Shown: positions 17,416 to 27,007 of the stretch, one piece after another
Layout of the letters: each line of letters starts with the position of its first letter
How positions within the stretch are numbered: the first letter of the stretch is position 1
Assembly: GCF_009601505.1 (NCBI RefSeq)
Contig: NZ_WITC01000115.1
Coordinates: forward strand, 51,269 to 115,268
Direction of reading: 5' to 3'
DNA from: Sinorhizobium terangae
GTDB lineage: Bacteria; Pseudomonadota; Alphaproteobacteria; Rhizobiales; Rhizobiaceae
Length of the DNA stretch: 64,000 bases
The notes under the pieces: generated by a model
Database searches by the model: none
The model's input: the letters and a program-made list of their open reading frames with translations, nothing else
Told to the model about the DNA's origin: nothing
Program-made: the position numbers and the translations under genes

Positions 17416-18096
17416 TCAGTCACGTGCAGTTCGAGCCCTGCGGATCATGTTGAGGGCTCTGAAGGCGGCGCAGGCGGCGCCATAGCCGTTGTCGATGTTG
17501 ACCACCGCGAGACCCGGCGCGCAGGATGCAAGCGCCGCATGAAGGGCGGTTTCGCCGCCGTTCGATACGCCATAGCCCGTCGATGTCGGCAGGCAGATGA
17601 TGACGCCCGGGACCAGTCCGCCGAGAACGCTCGGAAGCGCGCCGTCCATGCCCGCCACGGCGATGATCACCGGGAAGGTATTCAATTCCTCCACCCGCTC
17701 GAGCAGTCGCCAGAGACCCGCCACACCGATATCGATGAACTGCTTTGCCGGCGCGCCGAGATAGGCCAGCGTGCGAATGGCTTCCGCGGCCTGTGGCATG
17801 TCGGAGCTGCCGGCGGACACGACGGCAATTTGCGCAGAGCCAGTATCGAGGGGTGGCGCCCAGTTCAGGTAGGCGGTCCGTGAAACCGGATCATAGTCGA
17901 GCTTCTCCAGATAATTGGGCGCAATCCGGGCAAAAACCTCCGGCTCCAGTCGTGTCAGCAGGCTTCGTCCGTCGCGTTCGAGGACCCGTTCCATGATGAC
18001 GGCGAGCTGGGCATCGGATTTGCGGGCGCAGAGGATGGCCTCATCGAAGCCGATGCGCTCAGGACGCTGGAAATCCAGCCGGATCTCGTCGCTCAT
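17416..18096 (-). CDS. larB: Nickel pincer cofactor biosynthesis protein LarB
   Basis: 226 aa. LarB carboxylates and hydrolyses nicotinic acid adenine dinucleotide to P2CMN, the first step of nickel-pincer nucleotide synthesis. The C-terminal half is PurE/AIR-carboxylase-like: SAGSSDMPQAAEAIRTLAYLG, VIIAVAGMDGALPSVLGGL and LPTSTGYGVSNGGETALHA. The N-terminal ~100 residues are the LarB-specific extension. The start overlaps the LarE stop by 4 bases (ATGA). Together with LarE and LarC this makes a complete cofactor set. Confidence 0.94.
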   Translation of the reverse strand: MSDEIRLDFQRPERIGFDEAILCARKSDAQLAVIMERVLERDGRSLLTRLEPEVFARIAPNYLEKLDYDPVSRTAYLNWAPPLDTGSAQIAVVSAGSSDMPQAAEAIRTLAYLGAPAKQFIDIGVAGLWRLLERVEELNTFPVIIAVAGMDGALPSVLGGLVPGVIICLPTSTGYGVSNGGETALHAALASCAPGLAVVNIDNGYGAACAAFRALNMIRRARTARD

Positions 18097-18896
18097 GGCG
18101 TCTCTTCCCGCAGAAAGGCGCTTCCGCGCTTATAGGTTTCGAAATGGACGGGACGTTCTCCGAATGCAGACCGGATCTGATCTGTCAGTTGTATACGCTG
18201 GCTGTTGGAAAGACGGGCCAAGGCTTCGCTGTCCAGCTCCACCACCACGCCCGCCTGACGGACGCGGCAGCGCACGGTTTCTGGCGACAGTTCGGTCCTG
18301 AGATGAGTTTCAACACTGTCAATCGCGCGTAACAGGTGCGGTTCAATCCGCAACGCCGTTTCCACGCGGCTCGAAAGACAGGGTGCCGAGGGCAGTTCGG
18401 CAAGATCGGTAAGACCATAGGAGGCCGCCAGCGCGCGCACATCAGCCTTGGCCATCCCCGCCTCGACAAAAGGATGTCGGACACCGTTCGCCTCGGCGGC
18501 TTTTAGCCCCGGCCTCCAGTCACCGAGATCATCGGTATTCGTGCCGGAGAAGAGATTTGCCCTCGTCAGCGATGACAAGGTTTCATAGAGATTGGACTTG
18601 CAGAAGAAGCAGCGGTTCGCGGGATTTGCGAGATAGCGCTCATCGGCAAATTCTCCGGCATCGACGATGCGAAGCTTCCAGCCATGGCGCTCTGCATAGC
18701 TGTTCACGCGTTCGGTGGCGCTCACCGGGACCGCGGCCGATGCGGCGTGGAACATGGTAACGGCCTGTCCCATCCGCCGATGGGCGACATAGGCGAGCGT
18801 CATACTGTCGACACCCCCGGAGAGTGCCACGGCTGCAAGCCGGGTGCTGTCGAACACGGCGTTTAGGCGGTTTATGAACGCTTCACTTGCGATCAC
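18093..18896 (-). CDS. larE: Pyridinium-3,5-biscarboxylate sulfurtransferase LarE
   Basis: 267 aa PP-loop ATP pyrophosphatase; LarE adenylates the cofactor precursor and inserts sulfur. The PP-loop is ALSGGVDSMT (~residues 23-32). Cysteines occur in NRCFFCKSNLY (two) and APCLSSRVE (one). This three-cysteine pattern is that of the [4Fe-4S]-type LarE proteins rather than the single sacrificial cysteine type. The start overlaps the LarC stop by 4 bases, and its stop overlaps LarB. Cytosolic. Confidence 0.93.
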   Translation of the reverse strand: MIASEAFINRLNAVFDSTRLAAVALSGGVDSMTLAYVAHRRMGQAVTMFHAASAAVPVSATERVNSYAERHGWKLRIVDAGEFADERYLANPANRCFFCKSNLYETLSSLTRANLFSGTNTDDLGDWRPGLKAAEANGVRHPFVEAGMAKADVRALAASYGLTDLAELPSAPCLSSRVETALRIEPHLLRAIDSVETHLRTELSPETVRCRVRQAGVVVELDSEALARLSNSQRIQLTDQIRSAFGERPVHFETYKRGSAFLREETP

Positions 18897-20176
18897 TGCT
18901 TCGCCTCCAATGCCTGCTCTTCAGCGTTTCGGCGCATTTCGATGCGGGCCTTGTGACTGTCATCAACGGATCGGGCATCGTCCATCTCAGCCTTTGCGGT
19001 CGCCCCGCCGGGGCGTTCGGCGATCTTGACCCGGACGCCATCTTCCGTTTTCACCGCCTGCCGAGGGAGGACGAGACGCGCCTCCGTTCGGCTGCGCAAT
19101 CCGAGCGTGGTCGTCTGACGGAAGCATTGAGAGCTTACCGCATCGATGGCCTCCGGGCGCGTCAGCACTTGAATAGCCGCCATCATCCGACCCTTCTTTC
19201 CGAAGGTCGGTGTTTGCGTCACGTCAATCACGCCTTCAGTTGCGCGAAGCTGCTCGAGTGCGACAGCCAGTTCCTCAGCGCTCTGATCGTCAATCTCGAA
19301 TTGGAGGATCCCCACCTGATCCTGCACGACAGCTTTATGGGTAAAGGCAAGCACGCGCACCATGTTGCTCATTCCAGGAAGCCGGCGTGCGCCGAAACCG
19401 ATACCGGTGCGATCAAGCACCCGCGGCTTGTGCCCGATGCTGGTTGCTGGATTAAGGTATCGCAGGATTGCGGCCCCGGTCGGGGTGATACGCTCGCCGT
19501 GCCGGCCATCATCGTGAAAGGCAAAGCCTCGCAGGAGGAGCGTGGTGGCTGGTGCTGGCACGGGCAGCCGGCCGTGGTCGGTATCCACGAAGCCGCGCCC
19601 GATGGGAAGCGAACCGACCGACCAGCTCTGCGCATGGACCGCCTCGATCAGCGTTGCCGCCGCAACGATGTCGGCGATGGAGTCCCAATTGCCGACCTCA
19701 TGAAACGCCACGTTCTCGGCTTTTTTTCCATGAACCGCAGCCTCGGCCTCGGCCAGTTCCTGAAAGATGCCGATGGCAAGGCGCTTTACGTTCTCAGGAA
19801 GCCGACTTGCCTCAAGCATGGCGCGGAGCTCGCGCCAATGGGTGTGGTGGTGATCGTGGTCGTCATTTCCGTCTTGATGCGAAAGGTCATGGCTATGGAC
19901 ATGAGGGTGATGGTCGTGATCGTGGCGATGGTGGTGATCTGGATGACGATCTCCGGAGTCGCCGGAAGGTTTTGAGCCTCCTTTTGTCACATCAAATCGG
20001 CGCCCGGTCAGCACGCCGTCGTCATGCGCCAGCACTTCGGCGCGGACGCAACTCTCAAGACCGGCAAGACGCAGATTTTCCTGCACCAACCCAGCGAAGT
20101 CAGGCCAGGCATCGAGCATGGCGGCCACGAACATGTCGCCCGCGATTCCGCCGACCGCATCCACATGGATATGCAT
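18893..20176 (-). CDS. larC: Nickel insertion protein LarC
   Basis: 427 aa. LarC is the CTP-dependent nickel cyclometallase of pincer-cofactor synthesis. The N-terminus HIHVDAVGGIAGDMFVAAML and the motif FHEVGNWDSIADIVAAATLIE are diagnostic. A histidine/aspartate-rich loop (about residues 75-112) can hold nickel. The C-terminal domain (LarC2, from about residue 285) begins ILQFEIDDQSAEELAVALEQ and is in the same frame, so no programmed frameshift is needed here, unlike in Lactiplantibacillus. A charged tail of ~45 residues follows the LarC2 domain. It starts 15 bases after a stand-alone LarC2-like gene. Confidence 0.93.
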   Translation of the reverse strand: MHIHVDAVGGIAGDMFVAAMLDAWPDFAGLVQENLRLAGLESCVRAEVLAHDDGVLTGRRFDVTKGGSKPSGDSGDRHPDHHHRHDHDHHPHVHSHDLSHQDGNDDHDHHHTHWRELRAMLEASRLPENVKRLAIGIFQELAEAEAAVHGKKAENVAFHEVGNWDSIADIVAAATLIEAVHAQSWSVGSLPIGRGFVDTDHGRLPVPAPATTLLLRGFAFHDDGRHGERITPTGAAILRYLNPATSIGHKPRVLDRTGIGFGARRLPGMSNMVRVLAFTHKAVVQDQVGILQFEIDDQSAEELAVALEQLRATEGVIDVTQTPTFGKKGRMMAAIQVLTRPEAIDAVSSQCFRQTTTLGLRSRTEARLVLPRQAVKTEDGVRVKIAERPGGATAKAEMDDARSVDDSHKARIEMRRNAEEQALEAKQ

Positions 20177-20191
20177 GGCAGCCTCCCTTCA

Positions 20192-20719
20192 TCATTGCTT
20201 TCGAGGCCAATCGGTAAAATCGACGCGGAGCGTTTCGCGAGGTTCTTCTGCCCCGAGAGCCGTTTCTATCGCGGCCTTCAGCACGGCCACGGAAACCGGA
20301 AATTCCCGCTGCATCTCTTCCGAAATGGCGGCGAGATCGTCGTGCTCCGCCTTCGCCCGCATGAACACGCCTTCGTTCAGGATACGTTTGACCCCGAGAG
20401 GAAAGCTGCACATGCCTCCCGACCATTTCAGTTGCAGGGTGGTTCGGTAGCGGCGAATGTCAAAGTGCTTGTGTTGGGACTGAAGGACCCGGTACCCCCA
20501 GATGCCGAGATCGCTGACGAGGAGAGCGGCAAAATCGGGTTCGTCTTCTGCCTTGATGTCCACGAGGAGCACATAAGCCGGGCGGCCCTTCTTGCCTAGG
20601 CTGGGAAGCAACTGCACGTTCTTGGCACCCAGATCGGTCATCTTCTCGATGACGTGCCCCAGCAGTTCGCCGGGCGCATCATCGATCTGGGCCATGATGA
20701 GGATGACGCCGCCTGACAT
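20192..20719 (-). CDS. Stand-alone LarC C-terminal-domain (LarC2-like) protein
   Basis: 175 aa. LIMAQIDDAPGELLGHVIEK, GAKNVQLLPSLGKKGRPAYV and the later DLGIWGYRVLQSQHK follow the pattern of the LarC2 domain (an acidic IDD motif, the KKGRP turn, and the type-switch strand). The residues after that are not typical. Full LarC in the next gene already has such a domain, so this is a duplicate or a specialised version. Its start overlaps the stop of the 595-aa gene (TGATG), so the two are translated together. It may chaperone or deliver the cofactor to that protein; this is inference. Confidence 0.7.
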   Translation of the reverse strand: MSGGVILIMAQIDDAPGELLGHVIEKMTDLGAKNVQLLPSLGKKGRPAYVLLVDIKAEDEPDFAALLVSDLGIWGYRVLQSQHKHFDIRRYRTTLQLKWSGGMCSFPLGVKRILNEGVFMRAKAEHDDLAAISEEMQREFPVSVAVLKAAIETALGAEEPRETLRVDFTDWPRKQ

Positions 20720-22506
20720 CAGAGCGTCATGGATTCGACGGCGACAAGGGCGGCGGCCTCAGCTTTGGCCTTTGTTCCGGGAATGCCGGCCGAGATCAGG
20801 CCGGCTGCCTGCGCCTCGCTCGCGGCGTCCGAGGCGTTCATCCTGCCCATCGCGGCCGCAACAACAGCGGGCACGGTAACATTCATGATGACATTGCCAG
20901 CGAGCAGCAATTCGCTGGCAATCGGCGCCAGCGCTGTCAGGAAGGGTGCCCGCTCCCTGCCCATGCCCTGTGCCACCTCGGGTATGACCGCGTTGATGAT
21001 GCCTTCCATGTGGATCGTTTCGTCGCCGACGGTCACCTCGGCGTCTAGCGCCGGGTCGAAAGCAAGCCACCGCGCCGCCATCTTGCTCGACCGGCGGGCT
21101 CCTTTGCTGATCCTGGTGAAATGCACCTTGATCGTTTTGCCCTTGGATTTGGTCAGGAATTCAGAGCCACGCTTTTCGACGAGCAACTGCCGCTCCTCGT
21201 CCATGGCGCGTACGATCTCGCCAACAGTCTTTCCGGCTTCGAGATCGTCATAGCTGCGGGCGGCGCGGGCATAGAGCGCCTTGGTGACCATCGGCGTCGA
21301 TGACATGATCATCGCCTCGGTGACGGGTCCATTGCAGATCTGTGTTGCCTTGCGGGCGACGATATTCATCGCCACCATGGCCGTCTCCGGATCGAAGCTG
21401 AAGCCGAGCCGCCGCTCGCGAAGGGAGCGCGCAACGCTCTGTTCGGTCGATCCGTCTTGCAGCAGGCACATCAGGGCGATGACGGCGTCGCCGCAGACAT
21501 GACCGAGCGGCGGGTTGACTGGCCCGGCGCCAGCACCGCAAATTCCTTCCTCGAAAACGGAAATGATCTCGTCGAGCGCCATGATGCCGATGACCGTCGG
21601 CCCGCCAATATCCTTGAGGATCAGGCCCAGGTCGCCAATCAGCTTGGCGGTCTCGATTTCCTTGCCGGTAATGCGGACATGGAGCTTCTCCGGCAGACCT
21701 GCCGTTCGCACGGCTGCGCGGCCGGCGACGAAAGCGCTCGTCACCTTGCCATAGGGTCCATATTCCTCCGCCACATCGGCATCCGGGTGAATTATTTCGA
21801 GGATCGCGGCAGCGCCAAACAGGGCGGAGAGGAACTTCTGGCTTGGCATGCCGGCACCGGACATGGCATCCATCATCGCCTTGGTGCCGATCGCCGCCCC
21901 CCGTTCCGCCATGCCCGGGAAAATGTAGTCTTCCCCAAGAGCGCCATGGCCGACCATGACGCCGCCGCCGACACCTTCCGGTATGTCACGGCCCTGGATC
22001 GGCGAGAGTTCGCCCTTTATCATCGCTTCGTAGACGGCTGCAATGGCCGCAAAGCCCGAGATCTTGTTGTTCATCTTGGCGGTTGGCACGGCGGCGAGAC
22101 CGGAGCGGCTGACGCCGGCAATCATGCGCGCCGACGACCCAAGCTTGCGATTACCCGCCGGAATGCCAACCTGCGCATTTGCGCCGCAGAGATAAAGAAG
22201 GGTTGCCGCAATCAGCGCGGCGTTAGCGCCGTCGGCGCCGCCCGCCTTTGCAATCGCGATCGTTTTGGTCAAGAGATCATCGATGGGTTGGTGGACGGCG
22301 TCAGCGAATTTCACCTCCGGGCTCACGCCGCGCCGCAGTTCGATCGCGATGATATTGCAGACAGCGACGACCGGAATATTGAGCATGCCGTGCCCGCCGG
22401 TGAGCGCCTCCACGCGGTCGCTCGTCAGCCAGCCGGGATTTGCGTTCGCGGCCACTACCGACGCGAGGATTACCTTTTCCCTTTGCGAGGGCGATCGAGC
22501 TGCCAT
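20719..22506 (-). CDS. Unrecognised 595-aa protein, first gene of the nickel-pincer operon
   Basis: A long intact protein I cannot place in a known family. It is not LarA-like: I do not see the histidine/lysine arrangement of lactate racemase (DUF2088). It is soluble-looking and rich in Gly and Ala. Conserved-looking stretches are LTGGHGMLNIPVVAVCN (~36-52), AGGADGANAALIAATLLYLCG, VPTAKMNNKISGFAA, EGVGGGVMVGHGALGEDYIF, EEGICGAGAGPVNPPLGHVCG, and HMEGIINAVIPEVAQGMGRE near the C-terminus. Several histidines and cysteines lie in glycine-rich turns. It is translationally coupled to a LarC2-like protein and leads an operon encoding the whole NPN pathway and a nickel importer. The simplest inference is an NPN- or nickel-dependent enzyme. 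A role in cofactor delivery is the alternative. Confidence 0.8.
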   Translation of the reverse strand: MAARSPSQREKVILASVVAANANPGWLTSDRVEALTGGHGMLNIPVVAVCNIIAIELRRGVSPEVKFADAVHQPIDDLLTKTIAIAKAGGADGANAALIAATLLYLCGANAQVGIPAGNRKLGSSARMIAGVSRSGLAAVPTAKMNNKISGFAAIAAVYEAMIKGELSPIQGRDIPEGVGGGVMVGHGALGEDYIFPGMAERGAAIGTKAMMDAMSGAGMPSQKFLSALFGAAAILEIIHPDADVAEEYGPYGKVTSAFVAGRAAVRTAGLPEKLHVRITGKEIETAKLIGDLGLILKDIGGPTVIGIMALDEIISVFEEGICGAGAGPVNPPLGHVCGDAVIALMCLLQDGSTEQSVARSLRERRLGFSFDPETAMVAMNIVARKATQICNGPVTEAMIMSSTPMVTKALYARAARSYDDLEAGKTVGEIVRAMDEERQLLVEKRGSEFLTKSKGKTIKVHFTRISKGARRSSKMAARWLAFDPALDAEVTVGDETIHMEGIINAVIPEVAQGMGRERAPFLTALAPIASELLLAGNVIMNVTVPAVVAAAMGRMNASDAASEAQAAGLISAGIPGTKAKAEAAALVAVESMTL

Positions 22507-22880
22507 GGGTATCCTTCCTACTATTGAACGTCTATCGACCGTCCTTTGCCAACATCCAGAAATGCTGCCCTGGCGCGGGCAGTCTGAATGATGCTCTTGA
22601 TTATGGGGCCTGCAATTTGCGCTAAGCGGCGTTCATGCGTGGGTCAAACCCCTTCGCGCGAAGGATGCCACGATTCTATTCATCACTGTAGGCAGGTTTA
22701 TTTCATCGACTCATGACCTGCCTTCATAATGGTGGATCGAACAGGTCACTTTGGGTCGTTGAGATCATTGACCAGCGGATGCTGATGGAGCGGTGTCAGT
22801 CCGGATGTCGTGCTTCGATGCTGTAGTCGATGACCGCGCCGTCCAACTGCGATCGCGCTCAATGCAGGCGCCACCCTGGT
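22507..22880. other. Intergenic region, lar-type operon promoter side
   Basis: Contains the likely promoter of the minus-strand nickel-cofactor operon, since nothing else can drive it. I see no coding frame, clear operator or riboswitch fold. The plus-strand short frames here overlap the operon start and have no support. Confidence 0.4.
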
Positions 22881-23417
22881 CTATTCGTCGCGGGTCCTGG
22901 CGATTGCAGCAGCGATTGTGCGCCGTATCTCCTCCAGGTTCGGAGCGCCGGTGAACCGCTTGCCGTTGATAAGGATGGTGGGCGTCGCTTCAACATGGAA
23001 GTCTTCGATCGCCTGCTCGTTCAATCGGTTCAAATTATCAAGTGCCGTGGCAGGTCGAACGTCTCCCGGTCGCTAACGAGGTGCGCGCGATGTCGCGCAG
23101 CGTCTGCTTCACATTAGTCGAGTTCGCGATCTCGTCGTGATGTTCAAAATAGATGTCGGTGACTTGACGTGCCTTCGGTACACTCTACCGTTCCGCAAGC
23201 ATGCCAAATCGATGTTGTTGCGCGCCAGCGGCCCGAAGAGGATTTTCACCTTTCCGGTGCTGACGAACTCCACGTCGATCTTCGGAGCAACATGGCGTCG
23301 ATAGTTCAGGCAATGGGGGCAGGTGGGCGACGAATATTCTATCACCGTGACCGGCGCAGATTCCGCCCCGGTCGCACGATCGCCCGCAGGTCGCAGGAGG
23401 TCAGCCTCAAGAGATAA
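22881..23417 (-). pseudogene. DsbA-family thioredoxin-fold protein, broken
   Basis: The C-terminal part reads ATPTILINGKRFTGAPNLEE followed by a helix and stop (22881-22990), the typical DsbA-family end. Further upstream, in another frame, lie VTVIEYSSPTCPHCLNYRRH (CPHC active site) and VKILFGPLARNNIDL. Frames do not connect and several stops intervene, so the gene is disrupted. The intact form would be a periplasmic thiol-disulfide protein. It is downstream of the amino-acid transporter operon. Confidence 0.75.
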
Positions 23418-23565
23418 ACTTGGAAGCAAGACATGCGCCCCATCGAGCGAGACTGCAGCGATCTGCTGGAAAGTCGGAGACCTGGAGGAGATCAACAGAA
23501 ATCTCTGAAAGAGCTGGCGAGAAGGACACAGCTTTGCGACCCACCGACGCGCCGCGACGCTGTGA

Positions 23566-24357
23566 TCAATGGCCGAGGACCTGTCCGAGGAATGTGCGGG
23601 TGCGTTCCGACTGCGGAGCACTGAAGAAGGCCTTCGGTCCGTTTTGCTCAACGACCTGACCATGATCCATGAAGATCACGCGGTCCGCTACGGCCTGGGC
23701 AAACCCCATCTCATGCGTCACACAGAGCATGGTCATGCCGTCCTCGGCCAGTGCGATCATCGTGTCGAGCACCTCCTTGATCATCTCCGGATCGAGCGCC
23801 GAGGTCGGCTCGTCGAAAAGCATGATCTTCGGTTTCATGCACAGCGAGCGCGCGATCGCAACGCGCTGCTGCTGCCCGCCCGAGAGCTGACCCGGATATT
23901 TATGCGCCTGATCTGGTATCTTGACCTTCTCGAGGAAATGCATGGCCAGTTCCCTGGCCTGCTTCTCCGGCACCTTGCGAACCCAGACAGGGGCGAGCAT
24001 GCAGTTCTCGAGAATGGTGAGGTGCGGGAAGAGGTTGAAGTGCTGGAACACCATGCCGACTTCCCGGCGCACTTCCTCGATCTTCCTGAGGTCGTTGGTG
24101 AGTTCGATGCCGTCAACGACGATCTTGCCGGACTGGTGTTCTTCAAGCCTGTTGATACAACGGATCATCGTCGACTTGCCCGAACCGGAGGGACCGCAGA
24201 TAACGATCCGTTCGCCGCGCCGCACCTTGAGATTGATATCGCGCAGCACGTGGAATTCGCCATACCACTTGTTCATCGCCGTCATCTCGACGGCGAGGTC
24301 TTGAAGCAGGAGAAGGTCGTTCTGCGAGGATGCCCGGCTCATCAGTGTCTTGGTCAT
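23566..24357 (-). CDS. aapP: Amino-acid ABC transporter ATP-binding protein (AapP-like)
   Basis: 263 aa ATPase of the polar/general amino acid uptake class. It has Walker [12 protein letters not shown]-loop [11 protein letters not shown], signature LSGGQQQR, Walker [16 protein letters not shown] and the switch histidine in VTHEMGFAQ. The start at 24357 has GGAGGAATTC upstream; the frame runs further up without support. It is the last gene of a minus-strand operon with binding protein and two permeases in the order J-Q-M-P, the order of rhizobial aap. It powers uptake of L-amino acids; the exact spectrum is unknown. Confidence 0.93.
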   Translation of the reverse strand: MTKTLMSRASSQNDLLLLQDLAVEMTAMNKWYGEFHVLRDINLKVRRGERIVICGPSGSGKSTMIRCINRLEEHQSGKIVVDGIELTNDLRKIEEVRREVGMVFQHFNLFPHLTILENCMLAPVWVRKVPEKQARELAMHFLEKVKIPDQAHKYPGQLSGGQQQRVAIARSLCMKPKIMLFDEPTSALDPEMIKEVLDTMIALAEDGMTMLCVTHEMGFAQAVADRVIFMDHGQVVEQNGPKAFFSAPQSERTRTFLGQVLGH

Positions 24358-24368
24358 GCGAATTCCTC

Positions 24369-25658
24369 CTAGCGATGGTCTGTCTTCAGCCGGCGCTCGA
24401 GATAGATCGAGTAGCGCGACATGCCGAAACAGAAGACAAAGAACACGCCGCCGATAAAGATGAAGAGTTCCCAATAAATCCCCTGCCAGTTGGTGTTGGC
24501 GCGGATGGCCGCGGCAAGGGCGATCGGATCGAGTAGTCCGATGAACATGACCAGCGTCGTGTCCTTGAAGAGCCCAATAAAGGAATTCACGATGCCGGGG
24601 ATCGAGATCTTCAGCGCCTGCGGCAGGATCACCAGCCGGTGCGCCTTCCAGTAGTCGAGCCCCAGGGCTTCCGCTGCCTCATACTGGCCGCGTGGCAGGG
24701 CTGCCAGACCACCGCGGATGACCTCGGCCATGTAGGCGCTGGCAAAGAGCGTCACCATGATGACCACCCGCAGGATGAGGTCGAAGTTCGTGCCGGGCGG
24801 CAGGAAATAGTTGAGCAGCAGTGAGGCGGTGAACAGCAGTGTGATCAAGGGTACGCCGCGAATAAACTCAATGAAGGTGACGCTCAGGAGATGAATGAGC
24901 GGCAGGCTGGAACGACGGCCGAGTGCGAGCAAAATCCCCAGCGGCAACGACAAGGCAATGCCCGTCACGCCGATGATGATCGAGAGAAGAAACCCTCCGA
25001 CCTCGCGCGATGCCACGGGATCGAGTGCGATCGGCAGGATATCGTTTGCGAGGACCGAAGATGGCTGGACGGCATAGATCCACCAAAGAGCCACGCCGAG
25101 AATGGCAGTCGCGAAAGCAAGACCTCGGCTGGCGCGCCCCATGAGCCGGAACATCGCGGCGGCGACGACGAGGCCGCAGTAGGCCGCGACGGGAAACCAC
25201 AGGCTTCCGCCCCAGATCAGCCAATAGGCAAGGCCGGGATAGACGGCGCTGAACCAGAGGGCGCGTGGCGGCACCGAGCGGAACAGGACCGGCGCCAGCG
25301 CTGCAAACAATAGCACGAAGGCCAAAGCCGGGCGCCAATACAGATGCGACGGGTAAAAGCCGAAGAGAAGCTGCGGCCAGCGGTCCCGGATGACGCCCCA
25401 GCAGGCGCCGGGCGCGCCGTCGAGGACTTGGCGACATTCGGCAAGGGAATTGGCCCGCCAGACGGAGTTGCCCAGCCACGGCGCAATGACCATTGCCAGC
25501 CACGCAAGTGAAACCACGGACGCAACGGTCAGGAATGCGCTGAGCCAACCGTTGAAGAGGTTCTTTCTGGCCCATTCAAATGAACCGTTTTGACTTGCGG
25601 GTCGCGCCGATGGAGACACCATGTTCTGGCGTACCCAGGAGGCGTTATGCATGTTCAT
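24369..25658 (-). CDS. aapM: Amino-acid ABC transporter permease (AapM-like)
   Basis: 429 aa integral membrane protein. The C-terminal half is a HisM/AapM-type permease with the coupling loop [21 protein letters not shown] and [12 protein letters not shown]. The N-terminal half has extra hydrophobic segments and a periplasmic loop, as in AapM. Start at 25658 (MNMHNASW), two bases after the AapQ stop, with AAGGAGC upstream; ATG 25652 is the alternative. It pairs with AapQ in the inner membrane. Confidence 0.9.
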   Translation of the reverse strand: MNMHNASWVRQNMVSPSARPASQNGSFEWARKNLFNGWLSAFLTVASVVSLAWLAMVIAPWLGNSVWRANSLAECRQVLDGAPGACWGVIRDRWPQLLFGFYPSHLYWRPALAFVLLFAALAPVLFRSVPPRALWFSAVYPGLAYWLIWGGSLWFPVAAYCGLVVAAAMFRLMGRASRGLAFATAILGVALWWIYAVQPSSVLANDILPIALDPVASREVGGFLLSIIIGVTGIALSLPLGILLALGRRSSLPLIHLLSVTFIEFIRGVPLITLLFTASLLLNYFLPPGTNFDLILRVVIMVTLFASAYMAEVIRGGLAALPRGQYEAAEALGLDYWKAHRLVILPQALKISIPGIVNSFIGLFKDTTLVMFIGLLDPIALAAAIRANTNWQGIYWELFIFIGGVFFVFCFGMSRYSIYLERRLKTDHR

Positions 25659-25660
25659 TC

Positions 25661-26914
25661 CTAGCGCTCCTTCAGCCTGACGCGGCCGTTGTAGACGTTC
25701 ATTGCGCCTGAGATCGTGAGGCTGATCGCGACATAGATCAGCATCATCAGCAGCATGCCTTCGAGCTCTCGGCCGGTCTGGTTGATGGTGATGCCGCCGA
25801 GCGTCGAGCGCAGGTCCATGTAGCCGACGGCGAGCCCCAGCGAGGTGTTCTTGGTGATGTTGAGATATTGCGAGATCAGCGGCGGAACGATGATCCTGAG
25901 TGCCTGCGGCAGGATCACCAGACGCATGGTGCGGCCGGAGGAGAGCCCCAGAGCGTACGCGGCTTCGGACTGGCCGCGGGAAATCGCCAGAATGCCGGAG
26001 CGAACATTTTCGGCAATGAAGGCGCCGGTATAGACGCTGAGGCCGATCCAGAGCGCAATGAAGGAATTGCGCAACTGCAGACCACCTGTGAAATTCAGGC
26101 CTTTCAGGGCGGGATAGTCGAGGTGGAAGCCGATCGCATAAAGCAGCGCCACGACCGGTACGATCAAGACACACAAGCTCTTCCACCAAGTTGCGGGGCG
26201 CTCGCCGGTATCGCTCTGGACGTGTTGCGCGTGCTTCACCAATTTCCGATGAGCAAGGAGCGAAAGTATCAGCACAAGCAGGATTGCTGCGTAGTTGAGA
26301 TCGAAGGATCCAAGGGCACCAGGGGCGTGACCGAGGCTTCGCGAGAAATCGGGCACGGGCAGATAGATGCCGCGGTTGGTGACCGCAATGCTGTCCCAGA
26401 GCAGCATAGAGGCAGTCGGGTTTTCGCCGCGAAACGCGTTCGGCGCCGGCATGGCCTCCGACATGACTGCCGCGACGACGATGATCCAGAGGAGCGCCGG
26501 GATGTTGCGGAAGGTCTCGACGTAAGCCGTCATCAGCCGGGCAACGATCCAGTTTTCCGAAAGCCTGAGAACACCGGCGAGCACGCCGAGAAATGTGGCC
26601 GTCATGCAAGCCATCACCGCAACGATCAGCGTGTTGATAAGACCCACCAGGGCTGCGCGGGCATGGGTGCTTGTACTCGAATAGTCGATGGCATGCGGTG
26701 CGATATCGTAGCCAGCCTTGCTCCACAGGAAGCCGAACGAGAAGTCTTTTCCGAGAGCCGCGAGATTGCGGATCGTGTTGTCGACCAGCCAGGCGGCGGA
26801 AAGGATGAGGATGCAGAATGCTATGACCTGGACTGTCCGGGCTCTGTAGCGGGCATCGTTAAAGAGCATGTTGAGGTGAAACGGTTCGCGCGGAGCGCCG
26901 CTGTTCGTGGCCAT
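25661..26914 (-). CDS. aapQ: Amino-acid ABC transporter permease (AapQ-like)
   Basis: 417 aa permease. One membrane helix near residue 35, then several more, and the HisQ-type coupling loop GQSEAAYALGLSSGRTMRLVI and the following LPQALRIIVPPLISQYLN in the C-terminal half. A long variable region between the first helices, as in AapQ, gives it more length than a simple HisQ. GGGAGATTACGC lies before the ATG. A strong stem-loop separates it from the binding-protein gene. Confidence 0.9.
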   Translation of the reverse strand: MATNSGAPREPFHLNMLFNDARYRARTVQVIAFCILILSAAWLVDNTIRNLAALGKDFSFGFLWSKAGYDIAPHAIDYSSTSTHARAALVGLINTLIVAVMACMTATFLGVLAGVLRLSENWIVARLMTAYVETFRNIPALLWIIVVAAVMSEAMPAPNAFRGENPTASMLLWDSIAVTNRGIYLPVPDFSRSLGHAPGALGSFDLNYAAILLVLILSLLAHRKLVKHAQHVQSDTGERPATWWKSLCVLIVPVVALLYAIGFHLDYPALKGLNFTGGLQLRNSFIALWIGLSVYTGAFIAENVRSGILAISRGQSEAAYALGLSSGRTMRLVILPQALRIIVPPLISQYLNITKNTSLGLAVGYMDLRSTLGGITINQTGRELEGMLLMMLIYVAISLTISGAMNVYNGRVRLKER

Positions 26915-27007
26915 GCGTAATCTCCCTGAAGGTTCGCTCGGCGACCTCCGGCACGAAATCGAGTGCGGTAAGGGGCAAACGGGGCGAAAAGGAAAGGGCG
27001 CGCGAAA

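Noticed and set aside
18887..19975. 362-aa plus-strand frame over LarC
   Set aside because: Shadow of LarC; its composition mirrors the His-rich loop in reverse.
24369..26726. Long 785-aa minus frame read as a single protein
   Set aside because: Only the last 429 residues are AapM; the upstream part is an out-of-frame reading of AapQ.
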